Shown in pieces: positions 38,859-50,943 of a DNA stretch of 57,682 nt; the stretch's first letter is position 1; the number at the start of each line of letters is the position of its first letter. Both the position numbers and the translations under genes were made by a program. This stretch comes from Anaeromyces robustus (Eukaryota > Neocallimastigomycota > Neocallimastigomycetes > Neocallimastigales > Neocallimastigaceae): NCBI GenBank assembly GCA_002104895.1, contig MCFG01000006.1:372501-430182 (forward strand). The letters are read 5' to 3'. Below the pieces are notes generated by a model. The model did no database searches. It was given only the letters and a program-made list of their open reading frames with translations, and was not told the DNA's origin.

Positions 38859-41800
38859 ACCATCTATTATTTATTATTATTATTATTATTATTATAATGT
38901 TCTATTATTCATAATTATTATAAAATGTTATTCATTATTAATATTATTATAACCATCCATCATTATTATTATTATTTATTGTTAATATTTATTGTCGCTT
39001 TGTTATTATTTATTTTATTATTGAATTATTATACCTATAAGGTCAGTTTCGTTATACAAAAAAATCACAAAAAAATTTATAAACTTTATTTATTAATAAA
39101 GTGTTTTCATGATAACTATCATATATATTAAATTATAAATTATAAATATAATATATATAATAAATATATAATATAAAAAACATATCTTTATAAAACAATA
39201 GAATAATAGAATAATAGAATAATAGAATATTCTATAGATTTATTGTTAATGTAAATTAATACCAAAAAAATAATAAATAAATAAATATATAAATATATAA
39301 ATATGTAATTAAATAAATTAATAAATATAAATAAATAAATAAATAAGAAATAAATATATAAATAAATAAATAAATAAATATAATAATTATATAATTATTA
39401 TATAATAATTATATAATTTTAATATATAATGAATCTTATTTTAAAAAAAAAAAAAAAACTTTTTTTTATATTTTAAAGTTTTTTAAAATTTTTCAATTTA
39501 TTAGAAATAAACTTTGTAGATATTATTAAAATATATTCTAATATATAATACGCCATATATAATTTAATTTATTTTTATTAAATTAATTAATTAAAATAGA
39601 AATAGAAATAAGAAATATTTATAATTCGTAATATAAACATTCTAACTATATAAATATATAAATAAATAATAAATAAATAAATAAATATTGAATAGATAAT
39701 AGAATGAATGACTTAAACAAGTGAATAAATAATTATTACAATTATTCAATATTTAAAATATATTGATAATAAATTATATTTAATGTAATATATATTAATA
39801 TATTAATATATTAATATATATTGAAATTATAAAAATTAAAACTGAATATATTTTAATAACATATACAATAAATATAATATATATGGCTTTTGAATTGATA
39901 TCATTACTATGATTATATTATATTTTATATTATATTATATTTATTATATATTAGATAATTTAATATAAATATATTTTCAAATATTATTATTTATATATTA
40001 TATAATAATTTTTTTTAACAGATTAAGAGTCTCATTTAAAAACGTGCTTTAAAAATTAGAATTGTTACTTTTAATTTATTTATTTAATTATTTATTTATT
40101 TATTAATTCATTCATTTATTTATTTATTTCATGGACTTTTAATCTGTTCTTTATTAATCAACTATATTTATTTATGATAAAGAATTACGAATATTTTTTA
40201 TTAAATAAATACTATATAAAATTAACAAATGTAACTTTATTATATTAAATAAATACTATATAAAATTAATAAATGTAGCTTTATTATTTAATATAATCTA
40301 ATCCATTTCACATTGTGTTTATATATATATATTAATAAATAAATAAATAAATAAACTATTTATTTAATATACCAAATTTAATTACTACATAAAATAGAAA
40401 GTGAAAAAGTAATTATATACCTATTTTAAATATTTTATTGATAAACAAAATAAAAAAAAATTACAAATAACATTTATACAATGAAAAAAAAAAAAAAAAG
40501 AAAAAGATATTGAATAAATCAGAGTGAGTTGGTCTAATGAAAAGTATAATTCCATTCATAGTTAAATGTAGCCCCATAAAAAATTAGCAATCATTTCACT
40601 TGAAAAGAAACCAGATGAGATATATAAAAAATAATATAATTTCTTTTTCCATTGTAAAAATATAAACTAATATACCTAATATATATTGAAAAAAGAATAA
40701 TATTTTTTATTATTTATATTAAATTTATCATAGTAGAAATAGCAAAAATTAGATGTAATAATATCAATAAAAAAAATTATTGAATTTATTAATAGATACT
40801 GATGATGATTATTTATTTAAAAAAAAATATTATTATGTAAATTCTATTAATACTTTCTATGTTCAATATGTATATTTATCAATTGTATATATATTTTTAT
40901 TATTATAATATTTTTTATATTAAACTGATATATAATATCAATTAAAATAAAATTAAAAATTTACTACGCAAAAAAAAAAAAAATATTATAATATTCTAAT
41001 CCAATAATTAATCAACGATTTATAAAATAAAAAAATGTTATGTAATAACCATTTTTTTTAAATAAAATTGAATAAGAAGGATAAAATATTAATTAAATAC
41101 TTAGTAAATAAAAAATAAAAACAAAAGATTAAAGATAAAAGAAAAGAAAAAAATAAAAAAATAAGTTTACTAATAAATTGAATTTTTTTTTTTTATTGTA
41201 ATTTTTATTTATTTATTTATTTATTTATATACTTTTTTTTTAATTTGATTTTATTACATTTTAATAAATTATAAATATATAATAAAATTATAAAAAGAGA
41301 AAAATAAAAAAAAAATTGTTTTTTTATAGTTGGTTAGTTATTTTGTTATTATTATTATTACTTTTTTTTTTGGTTATTATTATATTATAATGATTAATTT
41401 TTATATATATTTATTATATATATATATATAAATATATTTAAAAATTAATTATTATTATTTAATTATTATTTACTTTATATTTTTTATTTATATATATATA
41501 TATATATTTTTAATATTTTATATTTTTATTATTATTAAAAACTTTTTTAAAAATGAATAAATTAAGATGATATGATATGATAAATTTTATTTATAATTTT
41601 TATATATAAGTTATAAACAAAAATACATAAATAATAAAAATATTTTTACTATTATTATTTTTATTTCTATTGTTTTTGATTTTTGATTTTTTAATGATTT
41701 AATTTTTTTTTTCTTTTATTTTTGTTTTATATTTTTATATTTCAATCATATTATTATTATTTTTATTGTTAATTTTTTTTATTTTTTTTTTTTTATTTTT

Positions 41801-41940
41801 TTTTTACCTTCATTTTATTTTCAATTTTTTTTTTACTTTATTTATTTTATTTGACTTTATTTTTATATATCTTTTGTTAATAATAATAATAATAATAATG
41901 TGCCAAAATTCTATATTCATTATAATTTTTTTTCCTTTAT
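37959..41940. other. Gene-poor A+T-rich region
   Basis: About 4 kb with no supported gene: the upstream flank of copy B to about 38890, a dispersed repeat near 38930-39185, then simple A+T DNA. The segment 40505-40620 is slightly more complex but gives no convincing ORF or RNA fold. Confidence 0.6.
38020..38270. repeat. (TTTA)n microsatellite upstream of copy B
   Basis: This array is about twice as long as the one before copy A and is broken at regular intervals by single T-to-C changes (ATCT in place of ATTT), which gives a higher-order repeat at about 38090-38175. It lies about 60 bp upstream of the start codon. Confidence 0.9.
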
Positions 41941-43046
41941 TTAATTTTGATTAAATTTATAATGTTTTGAATCATTTTGAATTGGATTTTCATTCCTTTT
42001 ATTACCTTTAAATTTTGATGATAAAGAATTTAAAGATTGACTTTTATAAAGGTGAGATATTGAACCATAAGATAATTTTGGAGAAGTATGAGATAATTTT
42101 GGAGAAGTATGATATAATATTGGTGAATTATTAGATAATTTTGGTGAAGTAGTATGAGTTAATTTTGGTGAGGTTTCATTCATAGTAGGGTATACTGATG
42201 GTTTTAAAACAGTATTATCAAAATAAGAATAGATATTAAGTGGAGATGTTTCTTTCATCGATGATGAGGAAGAAGTAGAATGTGTTGGACTTATATCTTT
42301 AATATTATATCTTGATAAATTGTTATTATTATTTATTAAAGGTTGATTTAATGGTAAAGGTATATCTGGTAAATTTGGTATGACATATGAATCAGATGAA
42401 TCTTCATCACTTTCATTTTCATTATATTTATCATTATTACTTCTATTTTTATTATCCTTTATTTTTGTAGTAACATTTTCATTAACATTTCCATTAATTT
42501 TTATATTTAAATTCTTTCTATTTTTATATTTAGATTCAGATTCAGATTCAGAATCAGAATCAGAATCAGACTCGGATTCAGACTCGGATTCAGATTCAAA
42601 ATTAGATTTAGAATTTAAATTAGATTCGGATTCAGACTCTGATACAGATTCAGATTCAGAATTAGATTCGGATTCGGATTCGGATTCGGATTCAGATTCA
42701 GAATCAGAATCAGATTCAGATTCAGATTTATATTTTTTTAAATCATAATTGAATTGTTGAAATTGTTGATTTATCATATTATTATTACCTTGTGGTAGAT
42801 AAGTAGAAGATGAATACATATTTGGAATACCATCAACTGAGTTATAGTTATATAGTGATGTATTTCTTGCAATATTTTCAATTTCAGATATTAATAAAGT
42901 AGAAGAAACAGGTGAAATAGAAATTTCAGGTAAAATTGGTGTATTTAATGATGATTGTTTTGATGAAACTTTAGTAGATTTTGGTCTATTTAATGATGAA
43001 ACCGAAGATGTAGAATTTTCCCTTTGAAATTTTTGTGGAAGAATAA

Positions 43047-43085
<39 letters not shown>

Positions 43086-43242
43086 GCTGTTGTTGTTGTA
43101 TTTGTTGTGCATATAATTGTTGTTGATATAATTGTTGTTGATAAAATTGTTGATATATTTGTGGATAGAATTGTTGATATTGTTGTTGTATTTGTTGATA
43201 TGATAATTGATGTTGTGGATAGAATGATTGTTGTGTATAAGT

Positions 43243-43291
<49 letters not shown>

Positions 43292-46273
43292 GGTTGTTTA
43301 GGTTGTTTAGGTGGTTGAGGTTGAGAATTTAAAATACTTCGAGTTTTTGAAATAGATAAAGAAGAAGACATATTTTCTGGGAAAATAGAAGGAAGAGAAT
43401 TAGATCTTTCTCTTTCTTGTGGGAAAATTGGCATTTCTTTAATATTATATCCGTTAGAAGATACTCGTTCTGGAATGATTATATTATTTTTATTTGGAAG
43501 AGTTACAAGATTAGAATTAGAATTAGAAGAAGTTGGTGATATAGCTAAATCTAAAGAAGAAAGTGATAATGAAAGATATGGTGTATCTAAAGAAATTGAA
43601 ATAGGTTCAAATGATGTATTATTATTATCATGTTCTTTATCTTTATTTCTATTTTTAGTTTTTGTGGATCCAGATGGTTTTTTAAGATAATTAATATTAT
43701 TATTTTTACCATCTTCTTTAGTATTTGAAACCGTTGTAGATACATTGTTTGGAGAAGTAATATTTATATGAGGAATATTAAAATAATCATTATTTTGTTG
43801 TAATTTCATTTGACGAGGAAGAGAAAATGTATTCATATTTAGATTTAGATTTTGAATATGATTATTTATATTATTATTATTATTATTATTATAATTATTA
43901 TTATTATTATAGTAATCATTTGATTCAGAATCTTCTTCTGAAGAAGAAATTGTAGTTGGAATACTAACAGATATTTCATTAGTGTATGGTTGAACTCTTG
44001 CATTGTATGGTAAATATGTATTAAGTAACTCAACATCTTCTTCTTCTTCTTCTTCTTCTTCTTGTTCTTTTTCTTTTATTTTTTCTTTCATTTTTTCTTT
44101 TTCCTCTTTTTTAATATATTGTTGTTGATCAAGATCAATTTTCTTTTCGCTCATAATATTTTGTTTTAATGATTTAGTATTGAATAAATTGGTTGGGAAG
44201 GAACTAGAATTAATTGAAATATCTATAATATCATCTATTTCATCAATAGAAGAATGATCATCATTACTGTCAATACCAATGGTAGATACTGATGATATAG
44301 AATATCTTAAAACAGCAGATGATTTACGACGATTGTCTAAATTTGTATCATTTAATTTTAAATTATTGTGATTTTGATTTTCATTAATAATATGATTATG
44401 TTGTTCATGATTATGATGATGATGACTATGACTATGATTATGACTATGATTATGACTATGATTATGATTATGATTATGATTATAATTATGATTATGATTG
44501 ATATCATTATCATCATCATCATCATCATCATTATCAAGACTTAAATTATTAAGTTCTTTTTGATGTTGAAGTTTATATTGTATTTGTTGAAGTGGTTGAT
44601 CATCAGAAGAGGTAGAAATATCTGTTACGGTTATTTCTGTAGTTACAGTAGATTTATTTTCAGAGTAAAGTGATACTGTATCAATAGATGATTCTGAGAT
44701 AATATCGGAAGTTTCATTTAATAAATTATTAAGTACATCCATAGATGATATATGTTTTGAATTATTCGATCTTGGTGAAGTTAAAGAATAAGATGGTGGT
44801 GATTTAGGATCTATTAAAGGTGTTTTTGGTTTATTAACAGGAGTCTTAGGTTCCATCACAGGTGTTTTTGGTTTATTAACAGGAGTCTTAGGTTCCATTA
44901 TAGGTGTTTTTGGTTTATTAACAGGGGTCATAGGCTCCATTATAGGTGTTTTTGGTTTATTAACAGGAGTCTTAGGTTCCATCACAGGTGTTTTTGGTTT
45001 TAAAATAGGTGTTCTATTTTTCATTACTGGTGTTCTAGGTTCAGTATTTGGTGTCATAGGTTCTGATTTAGGACTATTATTGTGATTATTTTCTTTTTTA
45101 ATTAAAGTAGTTAAAGGAAGTAAAGGTAATCTTTTATTTAAAGATTTTGATAAATTTCTTTTATGACTAAATATTTTATTTTTAATTTTTTCAGTTTTAC
45201 TTTCTTTTTCTTTCTCCTTTTCCTTTCCTTTTTCCTTTACCTTTTCCTTTTGTGGTGACATAGTTGGAATTTTTGGTAATTCTTTCATTAATGAACCATT
45301 TAATGAACTTCCTAATCCTAAACTTTTTTCAGTTTTAACAGAACTATTTCTAAATACTGTAGCAGATCTTTCAGTTTTAACAGAATTATTTCTAAAAACT
45401 GAACCTGATATATCAGTTTTAACTGAAGTATTTCTAAATATTGGAACTGACCTATCCGTTTTTACAGAACCATTTCTATTTAAAGAGATAGGTGTAGAAG
45501 GTCTTATAGTAGGTGTTGTATTAGTTTGTTCAGTGGATAATGAATGATTAATTTCATTATATTTTGATGATAATATTGGTGTGAGAGTTGGTGTAAGTGT
45601 TGGTGTAAGTGTTGCGATACTATTAATAGAAGATTCATGTAGTGATGATATATTAGTTTGAATTTTAATATTTCCTGTTATAGATTTTTTAGGTTTTAAA
45701 GTTGGTGTTTGTAATTGATTAATTTTATCACAATCTATATATTCATTATTAGGATTAATTACTTTTGTTTCTTCTTCTAATTTTTTTGATTTAGTTTTTT
45801 CAATTTCAACTTCAATTTCATTTTTTACTTCATTAATCATATTATTATTATTATCATTTCCATTTTTATATTTATATTCATTTTCATATTCATTTTTATT
45901 TTCATTATTTATATCTGATACTTCTGTTGAATTATTATAAGAAGAAGAAGTTGCAGATGATGAAACGGGAGAGAATGAAGAAGTTTCACTTTTAGAATTT
46001 AATACATTAATGGATAAATCAATATCTGGTGAATTTAAAAGTGATTCAATTGAAGCTTCCATTTCTTTTTTTAATTTAGTTTCTAATTTTAATGAATTAT
46101 ATAAATTATTTTTTTCTGATGTTGTTAATGGTAAATTCTTCATCTTTGTTTCAATCGTTTCATCTAAGTTAAGTTTAATATCTGGTAACTTTAAATTGAT
46201 TTTAGGTAATGAAAGGATTGAATTATTAGATTCATTTTTATTATTATCATAAAAATTATTTATATAGGATGTT

Positions 46274-46323
<50 letters not shown>

Positions 46324-49300
46324 ATTATAATTATTATTTTTATAATCGTTATAATTATTGAAATAATTATTATTATAATTATTATTATTATTACTATTAT
46401 TATTACTACTATTATTATTACTATTATTATTATTATTATTGTTATTGTTATTATTATTACTATTATTTCTATTTAATGAATTAAAATTATTTATGGATGA
46501 ATTAAAATTATTTTCATTCATTATATTTTTTGTTTCAATACTATTATTTCTATTCAAAACTGTTTTTCTATCTATTATAGTATTATTTTTATTATTTATA
46601 TTATTATTATTATTATTATTATTAATATTAGTAGTATAAGATTTACCATATTGATTACTACCTTTTGTATTTTCTATTGGTTCGATTAATTTATTATTCA
46701 ATTCTAATTCTTGTTGTGAAGATGAAGTATAACTTATTGGAGATGGTAAAATCATATTTTTTTGATTAGAAAGTGGTGATGATGTTATAGTAGTACTTGT
46801 AACTTCTGATTCTGTTGAAGGACTAACTGCTTCAGGTAAAGGTTGAAGTGAATTAAATGAAGATGATTCTAGATGTTCTGATGAATAATTATGATAAATT
46901 AATGGTGAAGAATTTTTCCTATTTCTAATAGTAGCATATCCATCTGGTATTAGAGAAGGTTGAGTTTGTATTCTACGTAAATTAGTATCTTTAAGTAAAG
47001 GTGATGATGAAATCATTTGATTTTGATTTTGATTTTGATTTTGATTTAAATCTTGACGAGAATGAGAATGAGAATGTGTATGTTGATAAGATGAATTACT
47101 TTTAAGACTATTTTTTCTATTTGATCCATAATATGGATCATTTAAATTATTCATAGATGGATTTCTACTATTACCACTCATCCCTGAAAGACTTTGATAA
47201 CTATTAACAGATTTTAAACTAGGAGCAGGTGAATTTGTTATAGATTGACTTTGACCAATTAAATTATTTGTATGAGTAATTAAACGGAAAATACTTTGGA
47301 ATGCAGTATTAGCATCCATAACACAATGAAGAGAATTTTTATTTAAATTCTTTAGTTTATGACCAGGTATAATTTGTACAACTTCACAAGTTTCTACAGA
47401 ACGAATTTCAATAAATTCCGGTTCAAATGCTAATAAGTATTGGTGATGAACAGCAAAAACAGATGGAACACCTAACCAATAAATAATTTTATTAGGTCTT
47501 GCACGACGTCCTAAACGATCAATAAAGAGCGCAAAATTACTAAAACATAAAAGATAAAAATCATTCATGACTCTAAAAATGGATATAGGTCTAATGATAA
47601 TATCTTTTCTTTTCATAAATTCAAATGATGGATCAGTGAAATCTAAAAGATCTTGAGTTAAAAGACTTTCTAAATCAATAACTTGGAAGGTTTTAGAACC
47701 TGAAATACAAATTTTTGATCTTAAAAAGTAAATGGAACTACATTCATCTTGAATGTAAAATTCTTTAAAAAGTTTAAGACAATCTTTACCACTACTATTA
47801 TTTTTTAAAAGTTTCATTAAACGACGATTTTTAGAATTTTGACCACGTATATATTCAAAAGTACGTATAGTAGATGTGGATGTTGTAGATTTAACACAAC
47901 AAATTAAGTGACGACCAAGACAAAGTCCGATTTTGAAATAAGTAATATTAGAACAAAGTTTCTTTTCATTTTCAATTATTGGACTTGAAGTTTCATCTCT
48001 TTGTAAAATTGCTGTAGAATAGACATAGATGGATTTATCAGAAAGAATTACAAAGAATTCAAGGTCAGGAAGAATATCAATTTGACTAATTTTTGGAAGA
48101 TTTAAAATTTTTTCAAAAGTACCAGTACCATCTCCTGGACCCATATATAATCCATTTTCCGAACCAACAACTAAATTATCGTTAAATGGTAATGCACATA
48201 TTACACGATTAGATACGGCAAAACTAGAACTTGTACCAATTGAAAAAATATCAAATATTTTCATTTTGTCATGAATAATTGCTTTTTGCTTTTCAATAGC
48301 ATCCTTCCAAGCTCTTTTATCTGCAAAACTCATTGCATATAATATATATAATCCTCCGGAACGACCTAAATGAGTAAGCGATAATGGGAATTTGTTGACT
48401 TCTTGATATTGAAAATTAAGATTACTACTAGAATTAGATTTAACAGAGGTAATACTATTTCTATCAGAATTATTTTTATTAGTGAAAAGTGTTGAAGAAC
48501 GTCTTCCATTCAAAGATTTATCATTAATTATAAGCATTTCAAGAGGTATTGGAGAACGAAATACCTTATATAATCCATTCTTTTTTCGTTTTGCTAAAAC
48601 AAGCATATGATCAAATAAAAATACAGTAAGTTCCGTATCATATCCTGAGATTTTTATGTTAAAAGTACCTTCACGAATTAATTTTCTTTCTGGTGCTAAA
48701 AGTTTTAAATCATGCCATTCACCACTATTAAAAACTAATTGATAGTTTAATTGGTTTAATTTCAAATTGTTTTGAGCTTTTCCTGCTTTTTCATTAATTT
48801 GATTTAAAATACTTTTTAAAATACGAACAACTTCATTTAAATCTTTATAATCTGGGTTAGATTCTGGTGTTCTTTTTAAGATAGCTTCAATTAATAATGG
48901 ATAACGACCTATTCTTGTGGTTGGTCTTGCTAAAAAGCTTTGTATTGGTAATTTTCTAGATTTTGGGTGTCTTTCACATTCTTTTAAAAATCGTTTAAAC
49001 ATTGTATTTTTTAATTTTTCAGTTTCTACGACATATTTTCCATATATTTGTTTATAACCATATTCTATATAATGTTCAAAATCTTTTATACATGCTAAAA
49101 ATATATCCCCAATTCTACTAACAATAGGTTCTTTTTGTTGTCTTGAATGAAGTAATTTGTAAAAATGATTATTAATAGCATATATTTGAGGTATATTAAT
49201 AAATGCTCTATTAATAAAAGATTCTTTATATTCATTATCTATTATATTAGAATATCTTAATTTTTGTATATAAACCTATTTTGATTAAAAAAATATATAT

Positions 49301-50943
49301 ATACAAATATATAAATAAATCAAAATAAAATAATAAAAAAAAAAGTTATTTTTTTAATATATATATTTTTTAACAATAATAATGTTAAAAAAGTAATAAA
49401 AAAAATTAATTAAATAAACAATTAATTTTTTATAATAATAATAATAGTAATTATAATAATAATAGTAATAGAAATCATAATTATAATAATATTTATAATA
49501 ATAATAATTATAATAATAACAAATCAATAAAAAAATATCTAACCTTTTGAATAAAATCTAAATCTTCTACATATTCTCTTTCAGTTTTGATTAATTCAAA
49601 AATTACTTCTTGACGTTTTCTTTCAGTATCAGAAACTGAGTTAACAATATTTTCCGGTATAACTGTTGACCAAAATTCATTCTCAGGATTATTACTATTA
49701 ACTTTATTCATAATTTTTTCTGCTAATGCTGTTGTTCTAGCAACATGATTTAAAAGATTTTGTTGTTCTAATCTTCTAGGACATGATATACTATAACACA
49801 TATTACCTTCGGAACAAGTGGGTGAGTAGCACCTTGTTAACAATGTGTAAACACCATGAGGTAAAGTATTAATTTCTGATTTTTTAGCATTTTCAATAAC
49901 TTGTTCCTTTTTTTCTTGTGAAACAGCATTTTCTTCTGTAATTGTTTCTTCTTCAATATTATATATACTTTCATTGATAGCTGTAGGAATACTAAGATTC
50001 ATTATATCATTTGAAAATTGATATAACTCATTGGAATTATCTCTTAAAAAATGATTATAAGTAACATCATGAAAAAGATTTTGATTTCCAAGAGCACGTC
50101 CAAGTAATAATGCTAAATTTCTATCTTTTGTGCGTATAATTAATTTTAATGTTTCCTTTTTTAAAGAAAAAAAATAATCAAAATTAATTGTTATATTTAC
50201 AATAAAAAAAAAAAAAAAACAATATAAAAAATTAACAAATATTATATATATATAATTAATTATATATAAAGTAAAAAAAATTTATATTATATATTTACCA
50301 CAGCATCACTTCCTCTAAAACAATTTGTATATTTAATAGAATCTTTTATGTAAGTTGCCATTGGAACATATTTCATAAATACTGTTGCTACATTTGATAA
50401 AAGTGCAGGGTATACAATTGGCATATTAATAGTAACATTACTATTTTTTAAATTAAATAATTGAGGTTCTGAGACATTTCTTCGAGTTGATAATGCTTTA
50501 TTTTTATTATCTATTGATCCATTTTCATTTCTATTTATAGAATTTATTGATTTTGTATTTAAATCATAATATGAACCTTTATATATAATTGTATGTAATT
50601 ATATAATGATTAGAATAATTATAATTTTAATAAAAATATAAAATGATTATATAAATTATAATTTTAATAATAATAATAAATAATTATATAAATGAAAAAG
50701 ACTAAAAATATAGAAATAAAATAAAAAAATTTATTTCTATATTTGTTATATAAATGTTTTTTTAACTAATTATATAAAAATTATATATTTATATTTTAAT
50801 AAAATAAAATAAAATAAAATTATTATATGTAATCATTTACCTCTTTGGTTATAATTACTATTAAAACTACTTAGAGAAGAATGTCTTGGTCTTGAAGTAA
50901 TTTTAACTTCTGATAAAGAGAAATTAATTTGTTCATTTTCCAT
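41941..50943 (-). CDS. Rom1/Rom2-type Rho guanine nucleotide exchange factor (DEP-DH-PH-CNH) with giant tail
   Basis: Predicted exchange factor for Rho1-type GTPases in cell-wall integrity and polarity signalling. Exons 50841-50943, 50299-50576, 49544-50155 and 41941-49275 join in frame to about 2775 aa. Domains: DEP at about residues 89-175 ([18 protein letters not shown] to NELYQF); a fungal Rom-type signature at about 228-260 ([27 protein letters not shown]); DH at about 305-500 ([15 protein letters not shown], then [20 protein letters not shown] and PLL); PH to about 680; CNH at about 690-980 ([20 protein letters not shown]). The remaining 1800 or so residues are low complexity: poly-Asn, poly-Gln, Ser-Glu/Asp runs, His-Asn runs and tandem KPKTP/EPKTP repeats. 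Yeast Rom2 is about 1350 aa, so the length is unusual and comes wholly from the tail. The tail is open in a single exon, which supports its being translated. Confidence 0.93.
42533..42728 (-). repeat. Ser-Glu/Ser-Asp dipeptide repeat region
   Basis: A hexanucleotide-like array (plus strand TCAGAT, TCGGAT, TCAGAA) encodes about 60 residues of alternating Ser and acidic residues within the GEF tail. Confidence 0.85.
43049..43290 (-). repeat. Two CAA/CAG poly-Gln tracts and a Gln/Tyr-rich segment
   Basis: Trinucleotide arrays at about 43049-43098 and 43243-43290 encode about 16-17 Gln each. They are joined by a Q-rich stretch with repeated QQFYQQ and YQQ units, a prion-like composition. Confidence 0.85.
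44812..45060 (-). repeat. In-frame tandem repeat coding (V/I)(N/M)xPKTP units
   Basis: A unit of about 39 bp coding roughly [13 protein letters not shown] is repeated about five times, with partial units on each side. It yields more than ten Thr-Pro or Ser-Pro dipeptides, candidate sites for proline-directed kinases (CDK or MAPK). Confidence 0.85.

Larger units (their letters stand above)
30980..38890. repeat. Tandem segmental duplication carrying the two ankyrin genes
   Basis: Unit A (about 30980-34260, probably extending to 34620) and unit B (about 35495-38890) share coding and non-coding sequence in the same orientation. Non-coding matches include a motif before each gene (AACCAAAACTCAAATTAAAG at about 33858 and 38490, then CTGCCTAATATGATTAGA) and one after each gene (CTACTGATTGAGACTTCATT at about 31047 and 35562). 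Confidence 0.9.

Noticed and set aside
40505-40620. Patch of moderately complex sequence that could be an RNA gene
   Set aside because: No tRNA or snRNA fold and no ORF over 20 codons with a recognisable motif.
42380-42748. Plus-strand ORF rich in Ser-Asp
   Set aside because: Antisense shadow of the Ser-Glu/Asp repeats of the Rho GEF, which has clear domain support on the minus strand.
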